A stretch of DNA of 64,000 nt from Salvelinus alpinus (GCF_045679555.1 NC_092089.1:3298652-3362651), one strand, 5' to 3'; numbered from the stretch's first letter, positions 43,278 to 54,396 are shown. Notes: generated from the sequence alone by a model not told the origin. Numbers and translations are program-made.

Positions 43278-43434
43278 GGCAGTGTTCTTCAATTCTGGCC
43301 CTGTGGTCACACACACTGTAATCAATCCCATCAAAGCCTTCACGAGTTTCATCTGGTGTGTCAGTGCTGGTATGGAACTAAAGCCTGCACACCCTGTGGG
43401 TCACTAGGACCAGGATTGAAGAACCCTGCCTTAT
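43278..43434. mobile_element. Small hAT-like MITE
   Basis: Inverted ends CAGTGTTCTTCAATTCTGG and CCAGGATTGAAGAACCCTG bound about 155 bp. The ends follow the CAGTGTTTCYCAAYYCTGG pattern of non-autonomous hAT elements common in salmonids. It lies in the 3' UTR of the second S100 gene. Confidence 0.75.
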
Positions 43435-43483
43435 AGACTGCATAAGACATCTTATAGAGTGTCTATGAAGCCATATGTAGTTC

Positions 43484-43639
43484 CTATGAGGCAGGTGTGT
43501 TGGCTGCAGTCCTCTGCTCGCTGAGGGTGTTTGCCACGTAGCCAATCAGAGTCATGTATTCCTGGAAGCTGACCTTCCCATCTTTGTTTTCGTCCAAACC
43601 CTTACGCATCTCCTTCACTGCAGAGGAACTGTCTGTTCC
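43484..43639 (-). CDS. Second S100 gene, coding exon 2 (canonical EF-hand)
   Basis: Acceptor ctctcacctcatag precedes 43639. 51 codons plus TAG. EF loop DENKDGKVSFQE. Confidence 0.92.
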   Translation of the reverse strand, partial: GTDSSSAVKEMRKGLDENKDGKVSFQEYMTLIGYVANTLSEQRTAANTPAS

Positions 43640-45399
43640 CTATGAGGTGAGAGATGAAGAGAGTGGGGGTACAGAGAGAAAGAGTCTATCATTAAAGATT
43701 ACTTCCCCAATAACACCTGGTGCTGATATGCATTATGACTAGAGTTGAGGCTCGGGTTTAACCGGGCCGCGGACACGAACCTAGGGTCGTGGTTGAGGCT
43801 CGGGTTTAACAGGGCCGCGGACACGAACCTAGGGTCGTTGTTGCGGCTCGGGTTTAACCGGGAAGCGAACACGGACCTAGAGTCGTTGTTGCGGCTCGGG
43901 TTTAACCGGGAAGCGAACCTAGGGTCGTGGTTGAGGCTCGAGTTTAACCGGGAAGCGAACCTAGGGTCGTGGTTGAGGCTCGAGTTTAACCGGGAAGCGA
44001 ACCTAGGGTCGTGGTTGAGGCTCGAGTTTAACCTGGACACGAACCTAGGGTCGTTGTTGCGGCTCGGGTTTAACCGGGAAGCGAACACGGACCTAGAGTC
44101 GTTGTTGTGGCTCGGGTTTAACCGGGAAGCGAACCTAGGGTCGTGGATGAGGCTCGGGTTTAACCGGGAAGCGAACCTAGGGTCGTGGTTGAGGCTCGAG
44201 TTTAACCTGGACACGAACCTAGGGTCGTGGTTGAGGCTCGGGTTTAACCTGGACGCGGACACGAACCTAGGGTTGTGGGTTGAGGCTCGGGTTTAACCTG
44301 GACACGAACATAGGGTCGTGGTTGAGGCTCGGGTTTAACCTGGACACGAACCTAGGGTCGTGGTTGAGGCTCGGGTTTAACCTGGACACGAACCTAGGGT
44401 CGTGGTTGAGGCTCGGGTTTAACCTGGACGCGGACACGAACCTAGGGTCGTGGTTGAGGCTCGGGTTTAACCGGGACTTGGACACGAACCTAGGGTCGTG
44501 GGTTGAGGCTCGGGTTTAACCTGGACACAAACCTAGGGTCGTGGTTGAGGCTCGGGTTTAACCTGGACACGAACCTAGGGTCGTGGATGAGGCTCGGGTT
44601 TAACCGGGACGCGGACACGAACCTAGGGTCGTGGTTGAGGCTCGGGTTTAACCGGGAAGCGAACCTAGGGTCGTGGTTGAGGCTCGGGTTTAACCTGGAC
44701 GCGGACACGAACCTAGGGTCGTGGGTTGAGGCTCGGGTTTAACCTGGCCACGAACCTAGGGTCGTGGTTGAGGCTCGGGTTTAACCTGGACACGGACACA
44801 AACCTAGGGTCGTGGATGAGGCTCGGGTTTAACCAGGATGCGGACACGAACCTAGGGTCGTGGGTTGAGGCTCGGGTTTAACCTGGACACGAACCTAGGG
44901 TTGTGGTTGTGGCTCGGGTTTAACCTGGACACGGACACGAACCTAGGGTCGTGGATGAGGCTCAGGTTTAACCAGGACTTGGACACGAACCTAGGGTCGT
45001 GGATGAGGCTCGGGTTTAACCGGGACTTGGACACGAACCTAGGGTCGTGGGTTGAGGCTCGGGTTTAACCTGGACACGAACCTAGGGTCAAGGTTGAGGC
45101 TCGGGTTTAACCGGGACGCGGACACGAACCTAGGGTCAAGGTTGAGGCTCGGGTTTAACCGGGACGCGGACACGAACCTAGGGTCAGGGTTGTGGTTGAG
45201 GCTCGCGTTTAACCGGGACGTGGACAAAAACCTAGGGTTAGGGTTGAGGAGTAGTAATACAAGGAAAGGTGGAACTTACAGTCATGATGTTGCCGAGCTG
45301 TTTATTGACGAGGCCCTGGAAGTCCTTATCTCCGAGACTGTCCTTCCCTTTGGCAGACTTCAGATACACTCCTACCACTGTCTGGATGGCCGACTCCAT
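43484..45399 (-). CDS. S100 calcium-binding protein (91 aa), second of three
   Basis: Coding exons 45399-45280 (120 bp) and 43639-43484 (156 bp, stop TAG) join in phase 0. Start ATG 45399 sits five bases after an acceptor (ctctctcccag). The product reads MESAIQTVVGVYLKSAKGKD, SLGDKDFQGLVNKQLGNIMT, then GTDSSSAVKEMRKGLDENKD, GKVSFQEYMTLIGYVANTLS and a short tail. The second EF loop DENKDGKVSFQE is canonical. The first loop is the degenerate S100 type with Asp instead of the usual last Glu. It resembles S100A16/A13-type or a fish-specific S100 (s100s/t/u/v/w group) more than S100A1; I do not assign a symbol. The 1.6-kb intron is almost entirely a 41-48-bp minisatellite. A possible untranslated exon 1 lies far upstream at about 51.6 kb. 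Confidence 0.9.
43741..45247 (-). repeat. 36-48-bp minisatellite filling the intron of the second S100 gene
   Basis: About 36 copies built from GAGGCTCGGGTTTAACCTGG, an optional ACGCG or ACTTG insert, ACACGAACCTAGGGTCGTGG and so on. Unit lengths of about 36, 42 and 48 differ by steps of 6, so long frames stay open (RLGFNLDTNLGSW repeats on plus, SRLNPSLNHDPRFV on minus). The array stops about 33 bp short of the donor of coding exon 1. Confidence 0.96.
45280..45399 (-). CDS. Second S100 gene, coding exon 1 (pseudo-EF-hand)
   Basis: ATG 45399; donor gtaagt starts at 45279. Forty codons ending NKQLGNIMT. Confidence 0.92.
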
Positions 45400-45506
45400 A
45401 ACTACTGGGAGAGAGGAGAGGATGGGGGGTGCAGAAAAATCCAAAGTTTAGACAATTGAATGCAGCAACTGTTTCACTGGAACTAGATGGAACTGTTAAG
45501 ACAAGG

Positions 45507-45709
45507 TACACTCTTAGAAAAAAGGGTTCTTAAAGAATTCGTCGTCTGTCCCCACATAGAAAACTCTGTGGAATGGGTCCTGCATGGAACGCAAAAGGGT
45601 TCTACCTGGAACCAAATGGTTTCGAACTGGAACAAAAAAAGGTTATTCAATGGGGACAGCTGAAGAACCCTTTTAGGTTCTAGATAGTACCTTTTTATCT
45701 AAGAGTGTA
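45507..45709. mobile_element. MITE with TACACTCTTAGA ends
   Basis: Perfect 11-bp terminal inverted repeats TACACTCTTAG/CTAAGAGTGTA followed by AAAAAAGGGTTC/ACCTTTTT-like extensions, about 200 bp. Internal inverted similarity (gggttct...agaaccc). A widespread fish non-autonomous DNA element. Confidence 0.85.
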
Positions 45710-45964
45710 GAAAGAGGACATCAGAATAAAAGAAAGAATGAAAGAGGGATGGAGGAAGATAAGGAGAGCCCGGTGAGGTAAACTAAGGAAAGGATGGAGC
45801 GAGAGAGAGGGAGGGACGGGAGGAGTCTGAGGTAAACAATGGGAGCTGTGATGTCTGATGGAGAGGGATACCTGATCACCATAAGCCAGCAGAAGGCCAT
45901 GGGTTCACATTACTACAGCTAAGACTTGTCTTGTCTGTTACTCTCTCTCATATTATAATATATA
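45710..45964. other. Unique intronic or intergenic DNA
   Basis: No feature supported; ends in a TA-rich stretch. Confidence 0.4.
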
Positions 45965-46426
45965 TATATCGGCTTTTTTTGGTCCTCCAATAATCGGTAT
46001 CGGCGGTGAAAAATCATAATCGGTCGACCTCATATATATATACCGATTAATCGGCTGATTTAAAAAAATGTATTTGTAATAATGACAATTACAACAATAC
46101 TGAATGAACACTTAAACTTAATATAATACATCAATAAAATCAATTTAGCCTCAAGTAAATAATGAAACATGTTCAATTTGGTTTAAATAATGCAAAAACA
46201 AAGTGTTGAAGAAAGTAAAAGTGCAATATGTGCCATGTAAGAATGCTAACGTTTAAGTTCCTTGCTCAGAACATGAGAAAGCTGGTGGTTCCTTTTAACA
46301 TGAGTCTTCAATATTCCCAGGTAAGACGTTTTAGGTTGTAGTTATTATAGGAATATTTCTCTATATGATTTGTATTTCATATACCTTTGACTATTGGATG
46401 TTCTTATAGGCACTTTAGTATTGCCA

Positions 46427-46643
46427 GTGTAACAGTATAGCTTCCGTCCCTCTCCTCGCTGGGCTCGAACCAAGAACACATCGACAACAGCCACCCTCGA
46501 AGCATCGTTACCCAACGCTCCACAAAAGCTGCGGCCCATGCAGAGCAAGGGGAACAACTACTCCAAGTCTCAGAGCGAATGACGTTTGAAACGCTATTAG
46601 CGCGCACCCCGCTAACTAGCTAGCCATTTCACATCGGTTACAC
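46427..46643 (-). mobile_element. Nested repeat bounded by GTGTAAC ends
   Basis: About 215 bp from GTGTAACAGTATAGC to ATCGGTTACAC. It includes a tRNA-like stretch on the minus strand with TTGGTTCGAGCCC near one end. It looks like a salmonid SINE or MITE inserted in the larger element. Whether the master copies of the outer element also carry it is unknown. Confidence 0.5.
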
Positions 46644-47713
46644 CAGCCTAATCTCGGGAGTTGATAGGCTTGAAGTCATAAACAGCGCAATGCTTGAAGC
46701 ATTGCGAAGTGCTGCTGGCAAAACGCACGAAAGTGCTGTTTGAATGAATGCTTACGAGCCTGCTGGTGCCTACTACCGCTCAGTCAGCCTGCTCTATCAA
46801 ATCATAAACTTAATTATAACATAACACACAGAAATACAAACCGTGGGTCATTAATATGGTCGAATCCGGAAACTATCATCTCGAAAACAAAACGTTTATT
46901 CTTTTAGTGAAATACGGAACCGTTCCGTATTTTATCTAATGGGTGGCATCCATAAGTCTAAATATTCCTGTTACATTGCACAACCTTCAATGTTGTCATA
47001 ATTACGTAAAATTCTGGCAAATTAGTTTGCAACGAGCCAAGCGGCCCAAACTGTTGCATATACCCTGACTCTGCGTGCAATGAACGCAAGAGAAGTGACA
47101 ATTTCACCTGGTTAATATTGCCTGCTAACCTGGATTTATTTTAACTAAATATGCAGGTTTAAAAATATATACTTCTGTGTATTGATTTTAAGAAAGGCAT
47201 TGATGTTTATGGTTAGGTACAGTCGTGCAACGATTGTGCTTTTTTGCAAACGTGCTTTTGTTAAATCATCCCTCGTTTGGCGAAGTTGGCTGTCTTTGTT
47301 AGGAAGAAATAGTCTTCACACAGTTCGCAACGAGCCAGGCGGCCCAAACTGCTGCATATACCCTGACTCTGTTGCAAGAGAAGTGACACAATTTCCCTAG
47401 TTAAAAGAAGTTCATGTTAGCAGGCAATATTAACTAAATATGTAGGTTTAAAAATATATACTTGTGTATTGATTTTAAGAAAGGCATTGATGTTTATGGT
47501 TAGGTACACGTTGGAGCAACGACAGTCCTTTTTCACGAATGCGCACTGCATCGATTATATGCAACGCAGGACACGCTAGATAAACTAGTTATATCATCAA
47601 CCATGTGTAGTTAACTAGTGATTATGATTGATTGATTTAAACTTATCTTATAAAAATCATGCTAGCTAGCAACTTACCTTGGCTTCTTACTGCATTCGCG
47701 TAACAGGCGTGGA

Positions 47714-47912
47714 GTGCAATGTAAGACAGGTGGTTAGGGTGTTGGACTAGTTAACTGTAAGGTTGCAAGATTGAATCCCCGAGCTGACAAGGTAAAAATC
47801 TGTCGTTCTGCTCCTGAACAAGGCAGTTAACCCACCGTTCCTAGGCCGTCATTGAAAATAAGAATGTGTTCTTAACTGACTTGCCTAGTTAAATAAACTT
47901 TAAAAAAAAATA
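47714..47912 (+). mobile_element. HpaI-like tRNA-derived SINE
   Basis: Head GGTGGTTAGGGTGTTGGACTAGTTAACTG, B-box-like GGTTGCAAGATTGAATCCCC, then body with GACAAGGTAAAAATCTGTCG and tail CATTGAAAATAAGAATGTGT-TCTTAACTGACTTGCCTAGT-TAAATAAA, followed by poly-A. GTTAAC (HpaI site) is present twice. Nearly full length, plus orientation. Confidence 0.92.
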
Positions 47913-48008
47913 TTATTTATAATTCGGCCAAATCGGTGTCCAAAATACCGATTTCCAATTGTTCTGAAAACTTGAAATCGGCCCTAATTAATCGGTTGAC
48001 CTCTAATA

Positions 48009-48537
48009 TAGATATATATCGCTACCCTACCCCCTCTACAGTATCTCTAACCCTTTCTCTTTTAACATTAGGGTGATATCCTGAGGGTAGGTCGGGTGAT
48101 GTCCTGAGGGTAGGTCGGGTGATGTCCTGATGAGGGTAACCCTAGAGCCCCAACCCACAAATAAATCTCCCATCTGACACTGTCACACACACACCAAAAT
48201 GCATGCGCATTCCCACAAACACACACACCTGTCCCCTGGGCCTAGGCCAATTAGGACTGCTCTTACATTAGCCTAATTAGTGGGTGAGCGAGAGCAGAAC
48301 ACACCCATGGTCTGATGCCAGGTGTAGGATTCTGTTTCATATCCCACCATGATGCCACACATACACACACTATCCTGTTTGAGTTCCGCTGTAACAAACA
48401 CATTAGCCAACCAGACCCACACCGCTGGACATCTGTCATCATCTTCATCCCTCTCATCACTATTTCACCAGGCTGCGGGTGTCCCGAGCAAGAGACACCT
48501 TCTACGCACATCGCCCATAATTAGGACACGCTGTGTG
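48009..48537. other. Unique DNA
   Basis: Short repeat gggtgatgtcctgagggtaggtc (about three copies, 48070-48135). Otherwise no feature. Confidence 0.45.
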
Positions 48538-48655
48538 TGGTCCTCTGTAGCTCAGTTGGCAAAGCATGGTGCCAGTAACACCAGGGTAGTGGGTTTGTAT
48601 GCACGCATGCCTAAGTCGCTTTGGACAAAAGAGTCTGCTAAATGGAATATATTAT
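48538..48655 (+). mobile_element. tRNA-derived SINE with L2-type tail
   Basis: Head TCCTCTGTAGCTCAGTTGGCAAAGCATGGT, degenerate B box (gtgggtttgtatgcac) and tail AAGTCGCTTTGGACAAAAGAGTCTGCTAAATGG. This is the tail type shared by vertebrate V-SINEs and L2-clade LINEs. The middle is shortened. Confidence 0.85.
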
Positions 48656-49199
48656 TATATCAGGGATGGGCACCTGGACCCCTTTGTAGGCCCATTTTCA
48701 GGACCTCAGTCAGGGTCTCAACTTAATGTTGAGAGTTACAATAGTAGAATAGACAGGGTGACATTTCTAAATGTGGTTGAGCATCAACAGTTTCTCTTGT
48801 TATGTCAGTCACTCAATTAGCCATGTCAGCTAAACATGTTATATTGGTAAACGAGTCTAGCGGCCAGCTATCTAAACGTGAGGTAATCATGGTCAAATTA
48901 CCGACCGGGACCCCCATGTATAATCAGATTAAATGAATATTAAAAACAGCAAACATTGGTCTCATTTGCCATGAGACCAATGTTTGCTGTTTTTAATATT
49001 CATTTAATCTGATGATACATGGGAATCGCAGGAAATTCACGCAGAATTTTGTTTAGGGCCCCCAAAAGGCTAGGGCCGGCTCTGACTGCATGTGTGGGTA
49101 TGGATGTGGGTACGCAGACCCGCAAGCTATTGTGGCCCCTCATTAGGAGTTCAGATTTTTGGTGGCCCCCACCCCCATCAGTTGCCCATCCTTGTTATA
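48656..49199. mobile_element. Non-autonomous hAT-like element with central hairpin
   Basis: Ends CAGGGATGGGCACCTGGACC and ...CAGTTGCCCATCCTTG are inverted copies of a common hAT terminus. TA-rich flanks resemble a degraded 8-bp duplication. No transposase frame. A near-perfect 53-bp palindrome lies at 48913-49023. Confidence 0.75.
48913..49023. repeat. Near-perfect inverted repeat (53-bp arms, 5-bp loop)
   Basis: Arms 48913-48965 and 48971-49023 pair with a single mismatch around loop TTGCC. The arm starts CCCATGTATAATCAGATTAA and ends ACATTGGTCTCAT. It could extrude as a cruciform or be transcribed as a hairpin RNA. Confidence 0.93.
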
Positions 49200-49529
49200 T
49201 ATATTGTGTGTGCGTGTGTGTGTGTGTGTGTGTTTGAGCCCTAGATCAGAGTGATTGATGAGCAGATCGATCCATGAGTATCTTGTTAGACCCAAACAGA
49301 GGATGTAATGAGACTAACTGGTGTGAAACCAAGCTGCCCGGGCTGCACCAGAATACAGAACAGAACCCTGGACAGGACTCGGTCAGCGGGAGGGAGGAGA
49401 AGTTAAGAGACAACAGAGTTCAGTAGGTGACACTAGTTTGGTGTTTTATGTTTGAAGCAATGACTTGGGAAAACCAGGTCAGCGCTGGCTCCAACAAGAC
49501 ATTTTTTTATATATGTTTTCAAATTGAAC

Positions 49530-49743
49530 CTTTAACTAGGCAAGTCAGTTAAGAACAAATTCTTATTGACAATGACGGTCTACACCGGCCAAACTCGAGC
49601 GACGCTGGGCCAATTGTGCACCGCCCTACGGGACTCCCAATCACGGACGGTTGTGATACGGCCTGGAATCAAACCAGGGAGTCTGTAGTGACGCCTAAAG
49701 CACTGAGACGCAGTGCCTTAGACCGCTGTGCCACTCGGGAGAC
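49530..49743 (-). mobile_element. tRNA-derived salmonid SINE, minus orientation
   Basis: Same family as 2171-2413: minus-strand head CTCCCGAGTGGCACAGCGG, B-box-like GGTTTGATTCC, and tail AACTGACTTGCCTAGTTAAA. Nearly full length, moderately diverged. Confidence 0.88.
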
Positions 49744-51534
49744 AGACATGTTTGATGTTTAATAAACCTCACTATGAATTTACTTTCACATCCAACTTGT
49801 GTAAGAAAAAGTTAGGAGTTACTTTCAACTAGTCAACGTTATTTAGGTAGTCTACACAAATGAGTATGGAAGCTGAATAATGTTTATATGTGTTGAATCT
49901 AACACAGCTTGTTTCCATAGCTAAGCAGGGTACAATAGAGGTATGTATCTGGATGGTAGACTTGATCTGACTGAAGTGAATTTCCTCCTGTATTCCACTA
50001 GGAGACAATGTTCAGGCAGGAGTTGTAGAACTGTGGCGTCACTTTTTATTTCGATGTACCTCTATATTTAGGTTAATGCCATGACGTTGAAATAATGATG
50101 TAAAATATGTCTAATCAAATATGAAACTCAGCGTAATTTCATCCATATTGAATGATAAAATGATTCTTTATGTTTTTAAGTGGAATTTAAGGATTTCAAC
50201 TTATACATAGTTCTGATTATTATGTTGAAATTAGACTGATGTACTGTAACAACCTTTTCGTCAGGTTAAGTCAATGTATTTAAGTTGAAGTTTTACCCAC
50301 ATTTCAATGTTTCCCATGCTAGTTGAAACGAGATGAAAACAGTACTGGTTGACCATGTTGATTCACGTCACAATACGCTAGCAAATAATGTTGAGACAAC
50401 GTTAATTCAACCAGTGTGTGCTGAGTGGGTTGTGTGTCTATAAAGCATTGTGGGTTATACCTGGCTTGACCTGGGATGGCATGGCTTGCAATGTGATCAT
50501 CAACCTGAAAATGTACATATTTTTCTCCTTTCCTAACACATTTAGGGGATAGATACATGTGGCAGCCTGAATATGGCAGAGAACTTGCTTCAGTCTAATT
50601 AGGATAATCATATTCAGAAGGCTTTGGGTGGGTCACAGCAAAGCTTGAGAACCACTACTACAGGCCTAACTACATAAGCGGGCAGACTTTCACACAATAG
50701 CTTATTTAGAGCCAAGTCTACTCACTCTCTCCATGCCTATTAACTGTGTGAAGCTCGGTTCAGTGGACTCGTTTCACCTGCATGAGCTTTGATTATTTCG
50801 ATGGCCAACCAGAATCAATCAGCGGGGATGTGATGTGTTCAATAACTTACAAGGTGTGACTGGCTCATTTCCGCAACCATACCTGTATGGTGCTGTCAAC
50901 GCCGTTTTCCACAAGCCATTTCTCCCCGCGCTATTCAATACACCTTGGGTTGCCATTCGACTCGCGCTACCAGCGTCTTACCGTTCGTTAATAATTCAGG
51001 GTGAAAAGACTAGAGAGCGAGCTGTCCTAGTTGCTGTTACACAGGGCCACGGTCGGTGTTGAGGTTGTGGACAGACTCGAACGAATGTCATTGTCCACAA
51101 GCTTGTAACTACAACAACTACCGAACCGTTCACTCTTCGGCTCGTGCATAATATGAGACGATTGTGGGCAGCCTAACCACCGTGGTTTTGCGCCCCCCCG
51201 CCTTTAGCCTAACTAATACGTGCGATTTGTAGAGTGGTCCCGAGGTAAGACTGACAGGGGAAATAAATAAATAAAGACGCGCCCTCTGGTTTGTCCTGAA
51301 TTGTAAAGGGGTTGAGGATTGGGTTACCGACAAGGAGAAGCCGATCCCTGTGCTATCATGCTAGGTGGGTTTAGGACAATAGATCCGCTCGCAAACTATA
51401 CATTATTAATGTTCGAACGGAGGAACATTTTCTGGGAGGCCCATTTGGATCCATCAACGCAATGGCCTGCTTGAGTCAACGGAACTTCAGACAAACAAGC
51501 TAGGCTACATACTTCAGTTACTTTATCTACTCAC
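49744..51534. other. No gene recognised; partly old repeat
   Basis: 49990-50430 is AT-rich with short inverted strings (gttgaaataatgatgtaaaat, gttgaaattagactgatgt) and ends AATTCAACCAGTGTGTGC-TGAGTGGG, a string I associate with dispersed salmonid repeats. 50431-51534 looks unique. I see no exon in it. Confidence 0.4.
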
Positions 51535-51660
51535 CGTTAGATTGTGAATGAGAAAAAACAAATGTGCTCGATGTCAATTATCTTGTCCAGGCTCACAGTC
51601 TCTCATGCACTCTTCTCAAGGCTCAAACTTGATCAACTAGTTGCACTCAAAATAATCTCT
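51535..51660 (-). other. Candidate untranslated exon 1 and promoter of the second S100 gene
   Basis: On the minus strand a donor CTAACG|GTGAGT has its exon end at 51535. About 120-160 bp upstream are ACAATACAAAAAAG (weak TATA-like) and CACGCCCCCC/CACACGCCC boxes (KLF/Sp1-like). The second S100 gene needs a 5' exon, and none nearer is evident. The link across about 6 kb of transposon-filled intron is inference. Confidence 0.3.
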
Positions 51661-52487
51661 TCCGTGATAGAATTTTTCTTCACCAAACTTTTTTGTATTG
51701 TGTCACAGAAGGGCGTGTGCCTGGGAAAGGGGGGCGTGTGGATGGGAAAGAGCAAGGGAGATAGGAAATAGACGAAGGGGGAAGGGCTGCCAACAGATTC
51801 ATTTTATTGTGTTAATAACTACTCTTTACGATATGAAACGTTGATTTGAACCTTCTGATCAACTAGTGGGTCAGGCGGCGACCCCACTGTCTGTTTCATA
51901 CCGCGTGATTTCTGATGATTTTCTCGATTATATCGACTGATTGGTTCTGAATGGGGTGTTAACTACTCTATAGTTTGCCAGTTATTTTATTTTCATGTTT
52001 ACAATAGATGGTTTATTGTGGACTATAGCCTATAGTTTGATTCTAAAAACATAATGCAATGTTGTATTTAGAAAAATGTTAACAATTTGTAGCCTTAATA
52101 TGATACTTAGGTATGCTATTATGAACCCTCCACAAAACATAAATTACTTTCCACAGATTAACGTTAGGGATGGCTCAAATATTTTAGCCACCACATTGCA
52201 TCAGCACCTTGAGTGAGCAAGTATAAACAGGCAATAAGGTGTGTGTGTCTGTGCATGGTAGTAGACCGAGTCATATTTCCACCACACCCTTAAAGTCAAC
52301 ATCAGTTTGAGTTTATTCAACCACATTGCTCAGAAACACAAACCATAATGTATAATTATTCACAAAGCATGGATAAACTTAGTCAGACCTCACAGACAGA
52401 TACATTAAGAACATATTCACAGCCATGTTTTTAGTCAGTTGGTTATTTACACGTAGGCTACATTCTTCCGTGGCATGTATTCATGGA
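51661..52487. other. Unique DNA, no gene seen
   Basis: No supported feature apart from the promoter-like boxes noted at its left edge. Confidence 0.4.
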
Positions 52488-53221
52488 TGCCAAGGGAAGC
52501 CAGGCTTCCCCAAGAAATTTACAAAAAAAATCTACGGATAAAAGAATGTATCTTTTGTCTCTGTGTTTCATACGTTTTTTTCCTTCAATTCACAAGAGGT
52601 TGAATGGATCTCACCGGAGAAAGCAACCAAGCGAGCGAAACAGCGGCCCTCTGTATGTGTAGCCCATCTATCTGATGCTGTCTAGTCAAAAAGAGAATGA
52701 TATTGTTGCCGCCTGTAGCATTGAATGCAAGGAAAGGAAGCCAGTGAGCATTTGGCCTCCCTTGATATATATATATATTTTTTTACAATGATAGTTTATC
52801 TCAACGCTGATTGGCTAAGTAAACGCAGCTGTGAATGGTCCTGGCCCAGCCTGAAAAAGTGTAAAGGGAAGCCAGTTTGGATTTGGCTTCACACCAATCA
52901 CATCACATCAAAAGCCAACCGTCATTGACAGAAAAAAACTTTGTGTTGTGTTGTTGTCCTCTGGTGGCTAGCTAGCTAGCTAAAATTGTCCCTTTCCTAA
53001 ATTAGCCATGGATGGAGAGGCTAAAAAACATGTGGTTTTACTTACAGTGCATTTGGAAAGTATTCAGAACCCTTGACCTTTTGCACATTGTGTTACATTA
53101 CAGCCTTATTCTACACACAGTACCCCATAATGACAAAGCAAAAACAGGTTTTTAGAAATGTTTGCAAAAAAAAGAGACAAAACTGAAATATCACATTTAC
53201 ATAAGTATTCAGAACGTTTAC

Positions 53222-54396
53222 TCAGTATTTCGTTGAAGCACCTTTGGCAATGATTACAGCCTTGGGTCTTCTTGGGTATGACGCTACAAGCTTGGCACAC
53301 CTGTATTTGGGGAGTTTCTCCCATTTTTCTCTGCAGATCCTCTCAAGCTGCACAACTATTTTCCGTTCTCTAGAGATGTTAGATCTTGTTCAAGTCCGGT
53401 CTCTGGGTGGGCCACTCAAGGACATTCAGAGATTTGTCCTGAAGCCACTCCTGCATTTTCTTGGCTGTGTTCTTAGGGTAGTTATCCTGTTGGAAGGTGA
53501 ACCTTTGCCCCAGTCTGAGGTCCTGAGTGCTCTGGAGCAGGTTTTCATCAAGTATCGCTCTGTATTTTGCTCTGTAAATCGCTCCCTCGATCCTGACTAG
53601 TCTCCCAGTCCCTGCTGCTGAAAAACCTCCCCACAGCAAGATGCTGCCAGCAACATGCTTCACCGTAGGGATGGTGCTAGGTTTCCTCCAGACGTGACGC
53701 TTGGAATTCAGGTCAAAGAGTTCAACCTTGGTTTCATCAGACCAGAGCATCTTGTTTCTCATGGTCTGAGAGCCCTTTAGGTGCCTTTTGGCAAACTCCA
53801 AGCCTGCTTTCATGTGCCTTTTACTGAGGAGTGGCTTCCGTCTGGCCACTCTACGAAAAAGGCCTGATTGGCGGAGTGCTGTAGAGATGGTTGTCCTTCT
53901 GGAAGGTTCTCCAATCTCCTTAGAGGAACTCTGGAGCTCTGTCAGAGTGACCATTGGGTTCTTGGTCACCTCCCTGACAAAGGCCCTTCTCCCCTGATTG
54001 CTCAGTTTGGCCGGGCAGCCAGTTCTTGGAATAGTCTTGGTGTCCAAATTTAATTTAACCTTTAACTAAGCAAGTCAGTTAAGAACAAAATTCTTATTTA
54101 CAATGACGGCCTACCCCGGCCAAACCCGGACGACGCTGGGCCAATTGTGCGCCGCCCTAAGGGGCTCCGAATCACAGCTGGATGTGATACAGCCTGGATT
54201 TGAACCAGGGACGCCTCTTGCACTGAGATGCAGTGCCTTAGTCCGCTGCGCCACTCGGGAGCACAATTTAAGAATGATGGAGGCCACTGTGTTCCTGTGT
54301 TCAATGCTGCATAAATGTTTTGGTACCCTTCCCCAGATCTGTGCCTCAACACAATTCTGTCTTGGAGCTCTACGGACAATTCCTATACGACCTCAT
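53222..54396 (-). pseudogene. Tc1 transposase, disrupted
   Basis: Readable segments: N-terminal HTH (SVELQDRIVLRHRSGEGYQN, minus, ending about 54266), then after the SINE TKTIPRTGCPAKLSNQGRRA (second HTH and linker), the catalytic domain with WSDETKVELF (first Asp), FTFQQDNYPKNT (second Asp, usual D-P-K-H reads Y-P-K-N) and NVLEWPTQRPDLNKI, where P-I-E-H is lost and a stop follows. The C-terminal LERICREKWEKLPKYRCAKL-like text continues to the TGA at 53222. A frame slip also lies close to the start ATG. Clearly inactive. Confidence 0.92.
54054..54264 (-). mobile_element. tRNA-derived salmonid SINE inside the Tc1 copy
   Basis: Minus-strand head GCTCCCGAGTGGCGCAGCGG, B-box-like GGTTCAAATCC, shared tail AACTGACTTGCTTAGTTAAA. 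Flanked by AATTTAA on both sides (54047-54053 and 54265-54271). This is the best preserved of the three copies of this family in the window. Confidence 0.93.

Larger units (their letters stand above)
45965..48008 (+). mobile_element. Non-autonomous salmonid DNA transposon (AATCGGTTGACCTCTA end) with nested insertions
   Basis: The right end (47925-48005) reads AAATCGGTGTCCAAAATACCGATTTCC...TTAATCGGTTGACCTCTA, the usual terminus of a common salmonid hAT-like element with CCGATTA motifs. The body is AT-rich without transposase. Two similar segments of about 180 bp (47030-47215 and 47325-47510, both with gatgtttatggttaggtac) repeat internally. At the left the terminal segment of about 65 bp is in reverse orientation (see findings). 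Nested inside are a TIR element at 46427-46643 and an HpaI-like SINE at 47714-47912. Superfamily assignment is by recall. Confidence 0.72.

Noticed and set aside
43745-45068. RLGFNLDTNLGSW repeat proteins
   Set aside because: Translation of the S100 intron minisatellite; lies between two clear coding exons on the other strand.
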